Positions 38,827-49,978 are shown, counted from the stretch's first letter. The stretch: DNA of 64,000 nucleotides from Bacillus sp. FJAT-29790 (GCF_019039215.1 NZ_JAHNZZ010000001.1:2571424-2635423), one strand, 5' to 3'. Notes: a model not told the origin generated them from the letters alone. Numbers and translations are program-made.

Positions 38827-39924
38827 CTATTCAACCTTTTCCAAGCGCGGGTTGGGACGGTAGCGTCTACCAGCTTTGGCAGCATGTTCTCCATTAATTA
38901 ATACATTATCACCTGTAAAGCCAATATTTACCTTTAGCAAGCTGCTCCCGATCCCATAAGTGTCAACAGGAACACCAGCTTCTTCAAATTCTAAGATTCG
39001 GGATTCATTAAAACCACCGCTGACAACAATTTTAACATGATTAAAGCCTTCGTCATCTAATGCTTTTCTTAATGCAAAAATAAGCTCCGCATTTACCCCG
39101 CGCGGATCAAAAGTTCCTAGCAAATGCTGATTTCTTAAGAAGTATTGATCAATTAATGTGCGAGAAGTGTCTACACGAACGCCTTTAAGATCATCACCAA
39201 AGATTCTTGCTAATTTAAGAGAGTCAGCAATTGCATCATTGTTATAATCAACTAAAGCGATTAATTCATCTTCCGGAAATGTTTCTTGGTATGCCTTTGT
39301 AGCCGCAACAAGATCTCCATTAAAAAGCTGGATCAGCGCATGCGGCATTGTCCCCATTCCTTGTTTTCCCCACCACTCATTCATCGCATGGGTAGCTTTT
39401 GCAGTTGCTCCTCCAATATGGGCTGCATATCCATCTCCTGCCTGAGTCGTAAAGTGGTCATCGCGATCACCCATGAAAATAACTTGCTTTTGTTTGCCAG
39501 ATGCACTTGCTGCTTTAACAACGTTATATACATTTGTAGCGACCGACGTACGTCTTGAAAGTATTCCGTCAATAATTCCTTCCAAATAGCCGAAGGTTTG
39601 ATACTTTCCTGTAATCGTTAAGACGGTTTCAAATGGCGTAATTTTGTCACCATCTTTTAAAGAATATATTTCAAGTTCATCTGGATTATCTGCAAATGTT
39701 TTAATAAGTGCGATTACTTCATCTGTCCCACATAAAACCGCATTGCTTCTTTGGAAAAATTGCATCGTTACCACATTATCTTGAAGATATTTATTCACGA
39801 TATCTCTTGTTTTTAAAAAGTAAACGGCAGAAAACCAACCATCTTTGACCCGCTCGTCAAATTTAAATGTATGATTTGTTAACCGTTTTATTTCCCCTTT
39901 TAACTTAAGTTCAATCTCCTTCAT
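38827..39924 (-). CDS. Nicotinate phosphoribosyltransferase
   Basis: A 365-residue enzyme of NAD salvage, joining nicotinate and PRPP to nicotinate mononucleotide. Family signatures include RRTSVATNVYNVVKAA, FMGDRDDHFTTQAGDGYAAHIGG, and the phosphate-binding end DTYGIGSSLLKVNIGFTGD. It is the shorter type, without the long C-terminal region of PncB. I chose the ATG at 39924 with GAGGGG upstream. It sits between murC and sftA, which are neighbours in B. subtilis as I recall, and is bracketed by family A repeats on both sides, so it may have been inserted by repeat-mediated recombination. Confidence 0.9.
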   Translation of the reverse strand: MKEIELKLKGEIKRLTNHTFKFDERVKDGWFSAVYFLKTRDIVNKYLQDNVVTMQFFQRSNAVLCGTDEVIALIKTFADNPDELEIYSLKDGDKITPFETVLTITGKYQTFGYLEGIIDGILSRRTSVATNVYNVVKAASASGKQKQVIFMGDRDDHFTTQAGDGYAAHIGGATAKATHAMNEWWGKQGMGTMPHALIQLFNGDLVAATKAYQETFPEDELIALVDYNNDAIADSLKLARIFGDDLKGVRVDTSRTLIDQYFLRNQHLLGTFDPRGVNAELIFALRKALDDEGFNHVKIVVSGGFNESRILEFEEAGVPVDTYGIGSSLLKVNIGFTGDNVLINGEHAAKAGRRYRPNPRLEKVE

Positions 39925-39957
39925 CCTAATGCCCCTCACGTTCTATTCAATTATCAA

Positions 39958-40129
39958 GGCTATTTACGTAATCTTTGTTGCTTCCCTTCCTTTACTAATT
40001 ACTTCCAGTTCCCTTATCCTATTAGCGATGTGAAGCCAGATATGGGTGAGAGGCAACCGGCGGCACACCGATTGCCTCTATTATGTCATCTCAGACAATC
40101 CCTATTTAAAAACAACAATCATTTAGAAA
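39958..40129. repeat. Family A repeat, first of two in tandem
   Basis: Left end GGCTATTTACGTAATC with TTTGTTGCT; right end AACAACAATCATTTAGAAA, as in the copy at 3.4 kb. It joins the next copy directly. Confidence 0.65.
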
Positions 40130-40337
40130 GGCTCTTTTCGCATATATTGTTGTTTATAGCCTTGAAATTTTGCCCGGTGATTTCCGCGGGGAGTGACGGG
40201 AGCCTCCTCGGCGTTACCGCCTGCGGGGTCTCCCGCTCCCTCTATTTCCCGCAGGAGTCAAGTGCCCTCCGCTCCAATCAACTCAGATGGTTAAATAAAA
40301 TCACACTTAAAAAGCAACAATGTTTACAAAAACAGCC
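40130..40337. repeat. Family A repeat, second of two in tandem
   Basis: GGCTCTTTTCGCATAT to TTTACAAAAACAGCC with the core GAGTGACGGGAGCCTCC and CTCCAATCAACTCAG. Confidence 0.8.
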
Positions 40338-40411
40338 TCTAGAAAAAAGCCTATACCAAAATGGTTTATTATCTCTATTATTTAAAACATGCAAGTAAAG
40401 AATACCATGGA

Positions 40412-43102
40412 TTAATTTATTGTACTAGTGTCTTGAAGGGATTCTAGTTCAGCTTCTGTAATAAGAACATCTCTTGGCTTACTTCCTCTGTTTTCAGAAA
40501 TCAATCCTTGCTGCTCCATCATATCGATTAACCGTGCTGCACGGTTATAGCCGATTTTAAATCTTCTTTGCAGGCTTGAGGTAGACGCAGCCTTTTGGTC
40601 AACGACAAACTCGCATGCTTCATAAAAAAGCTCGTCTTCCTCTTCAATCATTTGTGCCTTTTTCAATAATTCTTCCTGTTCAAACAAATATTCAGGATCA
40701 CGCTCTCTTCTCACATGAGCAACAACATCATCAATTTCTTTATCGGAGACAAAGGTGCCCTGCAGCCGAACTGGCTTGGAGGAGCCGTTTTCCAGAAATA
40801 ACATATCCCCGCGCCCAAGCAATTTTTCAGCTCCACTAATATCAATAATCGTCCGTGAATCAATTTGTGATGATACGGAGAAGGCAATTCTTGTTGGGAC
40901 ATTCGCCTTAATTAAACCGGTAATCACATCAACAGACGGCCTTTGTGTTGCGATGATTAAATGAATTCCACATGCCCGTGCTTTCTGGGCAATTCGGCAA
41001 ATCGCTTCCTCCACATCTGCTGGTGACATCATCATCAAGTCTGCGAGCTCATCAATGATAATGACGATGAATGGAAGCTTATCCGAGTATCGTTTATTTT
41101 CTTCAGCAAGCTCGTTAAAACGGCCAATGTCCCGGACTCCAGTATGGGCAAACAATTCATAGCGCCGCTCCATCTCTTCAACTGCCCATTTTAAAGCCGC
41201 TGTAGCTGCCTTTACATCCGTAATCACCGGACTAACTAAATGAGGAATCCGATTATAAGGAGCTAGTTCCACCATTTTAGGATCGATTAGGATTAGCTTT
41301 AATTCGTCAGGGTTCGCCTTATAAAGCAGGCTGACCAAGATAGTGTTGATACAGACGCTTTTTCCGGACCCGGTTGCTCCTGCGATTAATCCGTGTGGCA
41401 TTTTTCGTAAATCCGTCACGATCGGGCTCCCTGAAATATCTAGTCCAAGTACTGCCGTCAAAGGTGATGTTGCGTTAATAAACTCTGGACTGTTGATGAT
41501 TTCGCTAATAAACACAGGCCTGCTTGTCCGGTTTGGTACTTCGATCCCGATCGTATGCTTGCCCGGAATTGGCGCTTCAATCCTAATGTCTCTTGCAGCC
41601 AAGCTTAACTTAATGTCATCTGAGAGGTTAGTAATTTTATTCACTTTCACCCCTGGCTCAGGCTGAACTTCATATCTCGTAACTGCTGGCCCTTGGGTAA
41701 CATTGACAACTTTTGCTCCAACATTAAAATTTTTCAATGTAGAGTTTAATAATTGTTCTTGTTCATGTAGCCACTCTGATGTCTCCTCTTGAGGGACAGC
41801 CGGAGTGAGCAGATTTTTTGATGGAAATTCATAATAAGAAATCTCTTCTTCATCAGGTACTACCTCTTTTATTGGAGGTTTTGTTTCAGTAATCTCCACC
41901 TGTTTTGCTGCTGGATCTATTTTTACTGGAGCTGCTGGTCTTAGTTGCTGTGCAAGCTTTTGTTTATCCTTATTGAGCATTATGACGTTAAATGGAATAT
42001 GCGCCCTAGATGAAGAAGGGGACTTTTTCTCCTCTTTATCGGGTTCTTGCTCATTAAAGCTTGGACTTTTGTTTTCTACTGGGACTTCTATACTTTGTTC
42101 TGCCTCTTCTAGCAGCTCATTGGTCTCTATGGTTTGCGTTTGCACTTCAATAATTTCCTGCGTCCCTAAGCTTTGTGTGCTTTCCTCAAAAGTATCGGGC
42201 CTTTGAAAATTCATTTCTGCAAGATTTTCATTTGTTTCACTAATGTGCTCGGGAGCATCACGACTGCCCGCTGTCTCAATACCTTGATCGGGATACACGT
42301 GGCTCGCTATTACCTCAATACCTCGTTCATTCTCTAAATCCAATGCCTTTCTTATATTGTCTTGCTCCCACTCCTCATGCACTTCTTGAATATTTGTGCC
42401 CTGACTCTGTTCTATATCTATTTCTGGGATAATAGATTCTTCTACTTCAAGTGCAGCCGCATGGAGTTCAAGCGTCTCCATCTGATTATCAAATGAATCA
42501 TGGCCTATAATCTCTTGGAATTCTTTTTCAAAATCATTTCCCTGAATATTTGAAGTATCTTTATTAACATACTTTTGCGTGTTTTGCTGTGTAGGTTTTT
42601 CTTTTATATCGTTATATGTAACATCGTTTAATTCGAACTCAATCGGTTCCTGATTCACGGGTACAGGTGTCGTCCTCGTTTTCGAACGTTCAAATCCATA
42701 GATCGGCGAAGGGATTTCCGTTGGTCGAAAAGGGCCGATTTTTTTGACTCTCTCAATCTCATTGCTTTTTGGAAACGGGACGTTTTTTTTATGTTTCGGA
42801 TTAGGTACATGCTCCGTTACCCTTTTTTCGGGGTGCCTTTCGAGCGGCTGTTCTCTTTTTTCTTCCCGTTTAACTTTTGGAACCCTTTTCAATGATTCAT
42901 TCCGTTCATCAGGTATTACCGGAAACCGGAATTGGCCTTTCGGATATTGATAAACAACCTTTGCATTTACGTCTTTTGATGGCTCCATCGAACTGTTCGT
43001 TAGAAATTCTCTCTCTACCTGCTTTTGTTCCATATATTCCTGTCTATTTTCATCCTCATCGTCATTCTTAAATATTCCAAATAATTTTTTAATCCAACTC
43101 AA
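40412..43102 (-). CDS. sftA: DNA translocase SftA (FtsK/SpoIIIE family)
   Basis: An 896-residue septum-associated DNA pump that moves chromosome ends out of the closing septum. There is no N-terminal transmembrane domain, which separates SftA from SpoIIIE. A long low-complexity acidic linker rich in E, Q, T and S (about residues 20-420) follows the short N-terminal segment [10 protein letters not shown]. The motor has Walker A GATGSGKS at residues 575-582 and Walker [12 protein letters not shown] near 684. The C-terminal winged-helix gamma domain (about 820-885) includes [22 protein letters not shown]. The start is TTG at 43102. It lies next to ytpQ, with ytpR missing. Confidence 0.95.
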   Translation of the reverse strand: MSWIKKLFGIFKNDDEDENRQEYMEQKQVEREFLTNSSMEPSKDVNAKVVYQYPKGQFRFPVIPDERNESLKRVPKVKREEKREQPLERHPEKRVTEHVPNPKHKKNVPFPKSNEIERVKKIGPFRPTEIPSPIYGFERSKTRTTPVPVNQEPIEFELNDVTYNDIKEKPTQQNTQKYVNKDTSNIQGNDFEKEFQEIIGHDSFDNQMETLELHAAALEVEESIIPEIDIEQSQGTNIQEVHEEWEQDNIRKALDLENERGIEVIASHVYPDQGIETAGSRDAPEHISETNENLAEMNFQRPDTFEESTQSLGTQEIIEVQTQTIETNELLEEAEQSIEVPVENKSPSFNEQEPDKEEKKSPSSSRAHIPFNVIMLNKDKQKLAQQLRPAAPVKIDPAAKQVEITETKPPIKEVVPDEEEISYYEFPSKNLLTPAVPQEETSEWLHEQEQLLNSTLKNFNVGAKVVNVTQGPAVTRYEVQPEPGVKVNKITNLSDDIKLSLAARDIRIEAPIPGKHTIGIEVPNRTSRPVFISEIINSPEFINATSPLTAVLGLDISGSPIVTDLRKMPHGLIAGATGSGKSVCINTILVSLLYKANPDELKLILIDPKMVELAPYNRIPHLVSPVITDVKAATAALKWAVEEMERRYELFAHTGVRDIGRFNELAEENKRYSDKLPFIVIIIDELADLMMMSPADVEEAICRIAQKARACGIHLIIATQRPSVDVITGLIKANVPTRIAFSVSSQIDSRTIIDISGAEKLLGRGDMLFLENGSSKPVRLQGTFVSDKEIDDVVAHVRRERDPEYLFEQEELLKKAQMIEEEDELFYEACEFVVDQKAASTSSLQRRFKIGYNRAARLIDMMEQQGLISENRGSKPRDVLITEAELESLQDTSTIN

Positions 43103-43524
43103 TTTATACCAACTCTTTCTTTCATTCTATCTTTCTTATTTTAGCAGTATTTCTCGAAATTTGGAGAAAAAAAAAGAGAATGAGTCTATTGGTTGAATTT
43201 AAAATCAAAATTGAATATTTTTGACATATGATCATAAGAAAGACTCATTGAAGATGAGTCAAGACAATCAAGGCTATTGACGACCGTTATCCAGGGGAGC
43301 GACCATTTTGGGATTAATTTCTCCTTTTCTATGCACAGCTTAATTAACAATGATCTCCTGTAATTCTTTAACCTTGGCAAACTTTTTAAAATTACTGATT
43401 GTATCTGTACATGTTAAAGAAGTTTTGGATCTTATAAGGCTTCTGATTATTCCCAAAACAAAAAGAATCACAAATTTGCGATCCTTTTGCCTTCTTATTC
43501 AAATCATTTTTTAAGTGCAGCCTT
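43103..43524. other. Gene-free segment where ytpR is expected
   Basis: 422 bases without a credible gene. Inverted words AATGAGTCT (43169) and AGACTCATT (43241) are visible. A minus-strand frame carries a possible decayed fragment, DRKFVILFVLGIIRSLIRSK near 43490-43430 and KFAKVKELQEIIVN before a stop. In the B. subtilis order I recall, ytpR stands here. It may be a deletion scar filled by transposon debris; I cannot identify it. Confidence 0.4.
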
Positions 43525-44325
43525 CTATTTCTTTCTGTTTTGTCCGAGGATAAAGATCGGTTCAAGTTCCCCATTTTCATATAAAAATGATAATGCGGTT
43601 ATCGGTACGCGCCCGCTTGTGAAAAAGCTCATCGTTAGTTCGGCGAGGATGTCATAGCCGGTATCATTCATGATGTCTGCAATTATTAGTACGTCCTGAT
43701 GGGGAACTGCAATCGCCATGGATCCATTCATCTTCCGTTCCATTCCTTTAATGAACGATTCATTTAATATTCTGCTTGCGTCATACCCGTCATTTTTATT
43801 TAAAAAGTAAAACATATTTCCGGCAACTTGATCGCTCTTCATGTCTGTAGAAAGTGAACGAACATTAAACAGAGCTGTTTCCTTTATTCTTTCCGGGATC
43901 CATCCCTCTTTCTGCATCAGCTGCAGATCGATTAGGCGATAGGTTGTTCCTAAATCGAGGGCGTAGTAGATTCTTGTTTCCGCCGTATGTTCATCAAATA
44001 AAAAAGGCACATCTTCCTCTGATTCTGAAGGAAATGAGGTCGAGCGGATGACCGGAAAGATATTTTTCTCTTTTCCTGACAGCTGGACATCTCCGTCCAT
44101 TGCTTGCAATCCTTCTTCCACATAATAGACAACCTCATCAATCGCCTTTTCTTTTTGCACTTCCCATTTGGCAATAATCCCCGGCAAAGAAATGGTAATC
44201 CCTTTCCCAGTCTGTTTATTCTCAATTCGAAGTTCATCCTTTTTCCTGTCAAAAGAAAAAGTGCGATTCGAATTTGTTAGCCGTTTTTCCAGTTCATTTT
44301 TCATTTTTTTGCTATCCATTTTCAT
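43525..44325 (-). CDS. ytpQ: DUF1444 family protein YtpQ
   Basis: A 266-residue cytoplasmic protein of the DUF1444 family. The start [15 protein letters not shown] and the segments [26 protein letters not shown] and PEFILG-like ending match YtpQ. No catalytic motif is evident and no function is established. It follows ytpP by 85 bases on the same strand, with a weak hairpin between, and probably shares its transcript. The ATG follows AAGGAGGGACTTAAA. Confidence 0.9.
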   Translation of the reverse strand: MKMDSKKMKNELEKRLTNSNRTFSFDRKKDELRIENKQTGKGITISLPGIIAKWEVQKEKAIDEVVYYVEEGLQAMDGDVQLSGKEKNIFPVIRSTSFPSESEEDVPFLFDEHTAETRIYYALDLGTTYRLIDLQLMQKEGWIPERIKETALFNVRSLSTDMKSDQVAGNMFYFLNKNDGYDASRILNESFIKGMERKMNGSMAIAVPHQDVLIIADIMNDTGYDILAELTMSFFTSGRVPITALSFLYENGELEPIFILGQNRKK

Positions 44326-44410
44326 TTTAAGTCCCTCCTTAAAGGAGCTTTTCTAAACAATATTCTACACTAAAATCCCCCTATCTTAAAGGATGGGGGG
44401 TTAGAACGGT

Positions 44411-44728
44411 TTACTTATCTAGTTTTTCAATAAAATACTCAATTTCTTCCTGTGTTTTTCGATCTTTGCTAACAAAGCGGCCAAGCTCCTGACCATCCTT
44501 ATAGCCGATAAAGCTTGGAATCCCGAATACATCAAGCTCGATGCACAAATCAATAAATTGGTCGCGATCCACATAGATAAATGTATAATCCTGATATTTC
44601 GCTTCAACATCCGGTAAAATCGGATCGATCACACGGCAATCAGGACACCAGTCTGCAGAAAACATAAAGATATGCTTCCCATTGTCAACCAATTGTTTAA
44701 ACTGTTCCATTGATTCAAGCTTTTTCAT
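44411..44728 (-). CDS. ytpP: Thioredoxin-like protein YtpP
   Basis: A 105-residue thioredoxin-fold protein with the active-site motif CPDC in FSADWCPDCRVIDP (about residues 27-30 of the fold), and cis-proline in FGIPSFIGYK. The CPDC dipeptide differs from the usual CGPC and suggests a shifted redox potential; the electron partner is unknown. The ATG has AGGAGGAATAAG upstream. It starts a unit with ytpQ. A methyl-accepting protein gene is inserted upstream in divergent orientation. Confidence 0.93.
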   Translation of the reverse strand: MKKLESMEQFKQLVDNGKHIFMFSADWCPDCRVIDPILPDVEAKYQDYTFIYVDRDQFIDLCIELDVFGIPSFIGYKDGQELGRFVSKDRKTQEEIEYFIEKLDK

Positions 44729-44945
44729 TTCTTATTCCTCCTATAGATCTTTAATCACCTAATCGAATCCATCCTATTTTCCCCATATATTCTGATAATA
44801 ACAAGCTAATAACAACGGGTCCAATTTAATGACTTAGCAGGAAGACTTCTTTCTTTTATTTTTAGTATATATTGTTTTAATAGGGAAAAAGTTCTATAAT
44901 TAATCAAAATCGTAATTTTCCGAATATAATAATGAGGTGAACAGC

Positions 44946-47024
44946 TTGAAAACCATACGGGGTAAATTGGTTCTAATCTTGTTTATGACAATTGGAGGAC
45001 TAATTTTACTATTATCTTTAAATTTTTTACTTAATATGATCCAAGAGAGTAGTAGGGAAAAAGAATCATCATTGATTGCAATTGTAGATGGAAGCAAGGA
45101 TATCAAATACAATCTTGCAATGACAAGAAAATATGAACAGCAATTTTTAAGGGCGCCTGACCAGCCCGGGGCCGATCTAATCACTCAATCAATATTACGA
45201 GTGAAGTCAGACTCGGACAAGTTGACGGAACAAATTGAAAGTAAAGAAATGAAAGCCCAGTTTGCAAAAGTAAACCAAAACGCTGAAAAATATTTAATGG
45301 ATTTCGAAGTACTATCCAAAATGTATCAACGAGCTGGTTATAGCAGCACAGAAGGAATTAAAGGACAAATCGAGGGCACAGCTAGCGAAATTACAAACCT
45401 GACTAAACTTCTAAAAAGTCCAATCATTGATGAACAATTTTTACAAATGCGACTATACGAGAAACAATTCTTAGCAGCAAGAGATAAAGAATCTTATGAA
45501 CAATTTGTCAATGCAACCAACGTGCTTACAGATGAAATTCAAGCTAACACGAACCTTAACGATCATTCAAAAAAAGAACTATCCGAGAAATTATTTGAAT
45601 ATAAACTTGCATTGAATTCTATTTATTCCTCATTTATCCAAACCGAAGAGTTTATTGTTAAATTTGATGAACAAGCAAGCTCGATCGATAGTGCTGCAGT
45701 TGAGGTTGAAAAAGCAGTAGTAGCTAACCAGAACATCCTTCGAATAGAACTTGAAAAGCAGAATAAGACTTATACCTATGGCGTTTATGCGATAAGTTTA
45801 TTGCTTGTGTTAGTATTATCGATCACTGGTTATTTCCTACTGACAAGCATTACAAGGTCTGTTCGTTCATTAACAGTAGGTGCAGAGAAAATCGGGAACG
45901 GAAACTTGGCTTATCGAGTCCCATATGGAGCTAAAGATGAAATGGGTGCGCTCGCCAATACCTTTAATCTGATGGCTGAGAAAGTCCAGCAAGCATTCTT
46001 GCATGTCCTTGACTCGGCTAATCAGCTGCAGGCTTCCTCCCAGCATCTTACTGCGATCTCGGAAGAAACATCCGCCCAAGCTACAGAGGTTAATGAGGCA
46101 ATTAAACATATTGCGGTCGGAGCAGAGGACCAGACAGCCCAACTTGAAGCAAGTAAAACCGATATTGAACAAGTTACAAAAGCAATTCGGCATACAGAGC
46201 TTTTAAGTGCAGAAATAGCTTCCGAAGCTGATCTGACTGAAAAGGAAGGTCACATCGGATTAAATACAGTACAGGATTTGCAAATCATTTCAGATCAATT
46301 CTTGCTGCTATCGAATCATCTGACTGAAAAAGTAAGCGAAGCATCTGTACAATCAGACAATATTACTTCAATTGTCGACACCATTCAAAGTATAGCCGAT
46401 AACACAAATTTATTGGCTTTAAATGCTGCGATCGAGGCGGCAAGGGCTGGTGAAGCAGGAAAAGGATTTGCTGTTGTAGCTACAGAAGTAAGGAAATTAG
46501 CTGAACGTTCAAAACAAGAAGCACAGAACATTCATTCACTTGTTTCTTCCATGAATACAACAATGTCACAATTAATGTCTGAATCAGAGAAATTTAATGA
46601 TTACGAGCTTCGCCAAAGTGAATCGGTCCAGATGACGAAGAACGCTTTTGAAAATATTGTGCAGCATGTTAAAGGGATTAACGAAAAAATTAATACGATC
46701 GAAGCTGCCGTAATGAATGTACAAGCTTCAAACAGTTCGTTAACGGAACGTATTCAGGGCGTTTTCAATGTTTCCGAACTATCTTTAGCGGCATCTGAAG
46801 AAGTTTCTGCATCGAGCGAAACACAGCTTGAAGCCATTTCGGGAGTAAACTTGGCGGCAACTGAACTCAGTCAAATTGCCGGAGACCTTCAGTTAGAGGT
46901 TAACCAATTTAAGCTTGACTCGATTGAAGAACAAGCAATTAAAACTGTTGCAAAAAAGCGCAAATTTATATTTAAGGCTGTATTCAACAGCTTGAAAACA
47001 AAAATCATCAAAAAAAGAAGATAA
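44946..47024 (+). CDS. Methyl-accepting chemotaxis protein
   Basis: A 692-residue transducer. It has TM1 (about residues 8-30), an extracellular helical sensing region of roughly 250 residues without the usual Cache motifs, and TM2 (about 277-300, [22 protein letters not shown]). A HAMP domain (about 302-352, [25 protein letters not shown]) follows, and the signalling hairpin includes [27 protein letters not shown]. The tail is basic, [27 protein letters not shown] at 44946 five bases after GAGGTGA is the best start; the GTG at 44937 lies inside that site. It is an insertion between ytpP and ytoP relative to B. subtilis. The ligand is unknown. Confidence 0.9.
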   Translation: MKTIRGKLVLILFMTIGGLILLLSLNFLLNMIQESSREKESSLIAIVDGSKDIKYNLAMTRKYEQQFLRAPDQPGADLITQSILRVKSDSDKLTEQIESKEMKAQFAKVNQNAEKYLMDFEVLSKMYQRAGYSSTEGIKGQIEGTASEITNLTKLLKSPIIDEQFLQMRLYEKQFLAARDKESYEQFVNATNVLTDEIQANTNLNDHSKKELSEKLFEYKLALNSIYSSFIQTEEFIVKFDEQASSIDSAAVEVEKAVVANQNILRIELEKQNKTYTYGVYAISLLLVLVLSITGYFLLTSITRSVRSLTVGAEKIGNGNLAYRVPYGAKDEMGALANTFNLMAEKVQQAFLHVLDSANQLQASSQHLTAISEETSAQATEVNEAIKHIAVGAEDQTAQLEASKTDIEQVTKAIRHTELLSAEIASEADLTEKEGHIGLNTVQDLQIISDQFLLLSNHLTEKVSEASVQSDNITSIVDTIQSIADNTNLLALNAAIEAARAGEAGKGFAVVATEVRKLAERSKQEAQNIHSLVSSMNTTMSQLMSESEKFNDYELRQSESVQMTKNAFENIVQHVKGINEKINTIEAAVMNVQASNSSLTERIQGVFNVSELSLAASEEVSASSETQLEAISGVNLAATELSQIAGDLQLEVNQFKLDSIEEQAIKTVAKKRKFIFKAVFNSLKTKIIKKRR

Positions 47025-47056
47025 AAAAGCGAGGGAATCTCCCCTCGCTTTTCTTA
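47024..47056. terminator. Bidirectional terminator
   Basis: Arms AAAGCGAGGG and CCCTCGCTTTT with flanking A and T runs. Confidence 0.9.
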
Positions 47057-47560
47057 TTTCATCTTTACCGAGTTAACGATGGCGATCATTGTTGCAGCAT
47101 CAGATGATAAATTTTTTGTTTTCGATTGGGCTGTAATTTTCACTCCGCCAATTCCTATAGTCATTTCATTCATTTTTTTTTCTTTATTTTTGATCAATAG
47201 GAAACCTAAACGTCCATCTTTCGTAAATGTTTCATTTAAATCATACTCATTTTGCTTCATCGTCGCTTTATACACAACTTTACTTTCCGGTCCCTCATGT
47301 TGGTTATAAAAAAGAATATATGTTTTCGAACCATTTTTTAAGATGATATTATTAGGGGTCTCCTTTTTCACTTCAACACCAAAAGGCAAATAAAACTCGA
47401 TATCTTCATTTTGATTATTAGTCTTTTTTGGTGTACTGTTGAACGCTTCAATTACAGCACTCTTAGCCGCATTTTGCTCTTCTTTTAAAGAAGCAGAACA
47501 AGCACTTAGTAGTAAAACTGCAAAAAATAAGAGCAAGGCAGCTTTAGAATTTTTCCTCAT
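47054..47560 (-). CDS. Putative lipoprotein of unknown function
   Basis: A 168-residue secreted protein with a signal peptide and lipobox, LLLSACSAS, so Cys21 should be lipid-modified and the protein anchored to the outer face of the membrane. The mature part is alpha/beta with the segment FYLPFGVEVKKETPNNIILKNG and repeated tyrosines, but I recognise no family. I chose the ATG at 47560 with AAGGAGGAAAAAAGT upstream; the frame runs up to 47671, but those residues are not part of a signal peptide. Confidence 0.8.
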   Translation of the reverse strand: MRKNSKAALLLFFAVLLLSACSASLKEEQNAAKSAVIEAFNSTPKKTNNQNEDIEFYLPFGVEVKKETPNNIILKNGSKTYILFYNQHEGPESKVVYKATMKQNEYDLNETFTKDGRLGFLLIKNKEKKMNEMTIGIGGVKITAQSKTKNLSSDAATMIAIVNSVKMK

Positions 47561-47719
47561 ACTTTTTTCCTCCTTGCTAGGAATCATATCATACTTTTCT
47601 ATCATACATTTCTTATTAATAGTCTGACAACCCTTCAATAGTAAATATAAAGCATTATGTATGTAAATCATTGGAGATAGTGGTAAAATATAGCCATTAT
47701 GCTGTGAGGAGGAATTATA

Positions 47720-48166
47720 ATGGAATTAACTGTTTACTTAGCAGGAGAAATCCACACAAGCTGGAGGGATGAGCTAAAAGAAAAAGCAAAATCTCTACAG
47801 CTTCCCCTTCATTTTGTCGGGCCAATGGAAAATCATGACCGATCTGACCTGATCGGAGAAGAGATCCTTGGTAAGCAACCTGATCCGATTTTTCGCGATG
47901 AAGCGGCATCAAATATTAACAACTTGAGAACACAAATTTTGATGAAAAAATCAGATCTTGTTATTGCCCTGTTCGGGGAGAAATATCGGCAGTGGAATAC
48001 CGCAATGGATGCTAGTTCAGCTCTCTCTCTAGGAAAGCCGCTGATTTTAATTCGCCCACAAGAACTTCATCATCCTTTAAAAGAGCTTTCCAGTAAAGCA
48101 AATGTAACGGTCGAAACGGTTAATCAGGCATTGAAAGTATTATCATATATTTTTGAAGATAAATAA
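47720..48166 (+). CDS. ytoQ: YtoQ family protein
   Basis: A 148-residue cytosolic protein of the YtoQ family, related by fold to nucleoside 2-deoxyribosyltransferase-like proteins. The start MELTVYLAGEIHTSWRDEL, the segment GKQPDPIFRDEAASNINN and the signature VIALFGEKYRQWNTAMDASSALSLGKPLI are conserved. No reaction is established. It is transcribed alone with GAGGAGGAATTATA before the ATG, and a hairpin with arms GAAGAG and CTCTTC ends the transcript near the 3' end of the convergent DUF84 gene. Confidence 0.9.
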   Translation: MELTVYLAGEIHTSWRDELKEKAKSLQLPLHFVGPMENHDRSDLIGEEILGKQPDPIFRDEAASNINNLRTQILMKKSDLVIALFGEKYRQWNTAMDASSALSLGKPLILIRPQELHHPLKELSSKANVTVETVNQALKVLSYIFEDK

Positions 48167-48189
48167 AATGAAGAGGAGATGGCTACTGC

Positions 48190-48708
48190 CTATCTCTTCT
48201 CCATTCCCCTAAATTCATATTGCCCTACTAGAAGCTTCATAACATGTGTAAACATTTCAGCCCGGTTAATTTGGTTATTTGTAAATATCCCTACTGCCCC
48301 TTCTTTTTTCCTGACGTTATCTTTCTTGACGTAATTCTCCATCACAGGACCTAGCTCTTCACCGGCTAGTACATGGTCTGCCACTTCGACAGGAAGAGGA
48401 ATTCGTGCTCCACCTGCTATGATTGGCGACTCCCCGATTTCTGCCAATGCACCCCAATTACATAAAAACAAACCATATTTAGTTTCTTGTACACCACCTT
48501 CTAAACCTATCCCAATATGACCTTCACCTAATTTCAAAGCATCATAAGCCCTATTAATCGCTCCTTGAATCGTTTCTTCATCTGAAAAGGGCTGTGCACT
48601 GACGCCAGAGGGGATATTCATAGGGATAAAATCAGTTTGATAATGTTTAAACGCTTCCTGTACAGCCAAAACTTTGGCTGGATTTTGAGATCCGATAATA
48701 ATTTTCAT
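48190..48708 (-). CDS. DUF84 inosine/xanthosine triphosphatase
   Basis: A 172-residue phosphatase of the YjjX/DUF84 family, which removes non-canonical purine triphosphates such as ITP and XTP. The N-terminal MKIIIGSQNPAKVLAVQEAF and the segments GIGLEGGVQETKYGLFLCNW and KEGAVGIFTNNQINRAEMF are typical. I chose the ATG at 48708 with AAGGAG eight bases upstream. The gene starts close to a short family A repeat, and converges with ytoQ. Confidence 0.9.
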   Translation of the reverse strand: MKIIIGSQNPAKVLAVQEAFKHYQTDFIPMNIPSGVSAQPFSDEETIQGAINRAYDALKLGEGHIGIGLEGGVQETKYGLFLCNWGALAEIGESPIIAGGARIPLPVEVADHVLAGEELGPVMENYVKKDNVRKKEGAVGIFTNNQINRAEMFTHVMKLLVGQYEFRGMEKR

Positions 48709-48735
48709 CAATGCCACTCCTTATTTATTGGATTT

Positions 48736-48831
48736 GGCTGTGTTAAATATAGCTGTTGATTTCCGCTGCAGGCACTCGCTTTCCGCTACAATAAACAAGT
48801 GCAATTATCACAATTAAACTTAAACATAGCC
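48736..48831. repeat. Short family A repeat
   Basis: A compact copy of 96 bases from GGCTGTGTTAAATATAGC to AAACATAGCC. It keeps CTGTTGATTTCCGCTGCAG but has lost most of the core. Confidence 0.55.
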
Positions 48832-48839
48832 ATTTGATT

Positions 48840-48872
48840 TAAAAAGAGGCAACGCTTAGTTGCCTCAAAAAA
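48840..48872 (-). terminator. ytoP terminator
   Basis: Arms GAGGCAAC and GTTGCCTC; T run on the minus strand. Confidence 0.85.
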
Positions 48873-48874
48873 GC

Positions 48875-49948
48875 TTAGCTGTTTTGACGTATCGCTTCAA
48901 CTGTTGAACGATCACATGTTTTAACAAGTTTCACTAACAATTCTTTAGCAGCTGCATAGTCGTCTACATGGACAATGGAAGCATGAGTATGAATATAGCG
49001 AGAACAAATTCCAATGACTGCACTTGGTACCCCTTCATTGGACATATGAACTCTTCCTGCATCAGTCCCGCCTTGAGAAACAAAATACTGATATGGAATA
49101 TCGTGCTTTTCTGCCGTATCTAAGACAAATTCTCTCATTCCACGGTGAGTAACCATTGAACGATCATAGATTCGTAAAAGGGCCCCTTTGCCTAATTGGC
49201 CAAACTCCTTTTTATCTCCTGACATATCATTTGCAGGACTCGCATCTAATGCGAAGAAAATATCTGGTTTGATCATGTTGGCTGCAGTTTGCGCTCCTCG
49301 AAGCCCCACTTCCTCCTGAACCGTTGCACCAGAGTAAAGAATGTTCGGAAGCTTTTCATCCTTTACTTCTTTAAGAAGCTCTACTGCTAAGCCGCAGCCA
49401 TAACGGTTATCCCATGCCTTTGCCATAATTTTCTTTTCATTTGCCATCGGTGTAAACGGGCAAATAGGCACGATTTGCTGACCAGGCTTAATCCCGATTT
49501 TTACAGCGTCTTCGCGGTTATCTGCTCCAATATCAATAAGCATATTGCTAATTTCCATCGGCTTACTACGTTTTGCCTCATCTAAAAGATGCGGAGGAAT
49601 TGAACCGATTACTCCAATTACAGGGCCATTGTCTGTCATAATTTGCACGCGTTGTGCGAGTAAAACTTGGCTCCACCACCCGCCAAGAGTCTGAAAACGC
49701 AGCATCCCATTTTCTGTAATAGAAGTAACCATAAAACCAACTTCATCCATATGTCCAGCAACCATAACAGTCGGACCGTTTACGTCTCCTACTTTAATGC
49801 CAAAGATGCCTCCGAGCTTATCCTGGACAATTTCATCCGCAAATTGGCTTAATTGCTCGCGCATAAATTTGCGAACCAAATGTTCATTCCCTGAAGTTCC
49901 AGGTAATTCTGTTAATGTTTTAAAAAGCTGTAAAGTTTTTTCGTTCAT
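48875..49948 (-). CDS. ytoP: M42-family glutamyl/leucyl aminopeptidase YtoP
   Basis: A 357-residue M42 peptidase that forms large tetrahedral assemblies and trims peptides in the cytosol. Metal ligands are visible in [10 protein letters not shown] (His, Asp), [11 protein letters not shown] (Asp), [10 protein letters not shown] (Glu) and IHTHASIVH (His). The catalytic base is in the EE pair. B. subtilis YtoP at the same locus prefers acidic residues; the same specificity is only inferred. The ATG follows AAAGGAGCGGAAAAC. Confidence 0.93.
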   Translation of the reverse strand: MNEKTLQLFKTLTELPGTSGNEHLVRKFMREQLSQFADEIVQDKLGGIFGIKVGDVNGPTVMVAGHMDEVGFMVTSITENGMLRFQTLGGWWSQVLLAQRVQIMTDNGPVIGVIGSIPPHLLDEAKRSKPMEISNMLIDIGADNREDAVKIGIKPGQQIVPICPFTPMANEKKIMAKAWDNRYGCGLAVELLKEVKDEKLPNILYSGATVQEEVGLRGAQTAANMIKPDIFFALDASPANDMSGDKKEFGQLGKGALLRIYDRSMVTHRGMREFVLDTAEKHDIPYQYFVSQGGTDAGRVHMSNEGVPSAVIGICSRYIHTHASIVHVDDYAAAKELLVKLVKTCDRSTVEAIRQNS

Positions 49949-49978
49949 GTTTTCCGCTCCTTTAAAATAACCTATTTA

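Noticed and set aside
44886-44940. Sigma-D-like promoter before the chemoreceptor
   Set aside because: CCGAATAT is one base too long for the sigma-D -10 and the -35 is weak; insufficient for a call.
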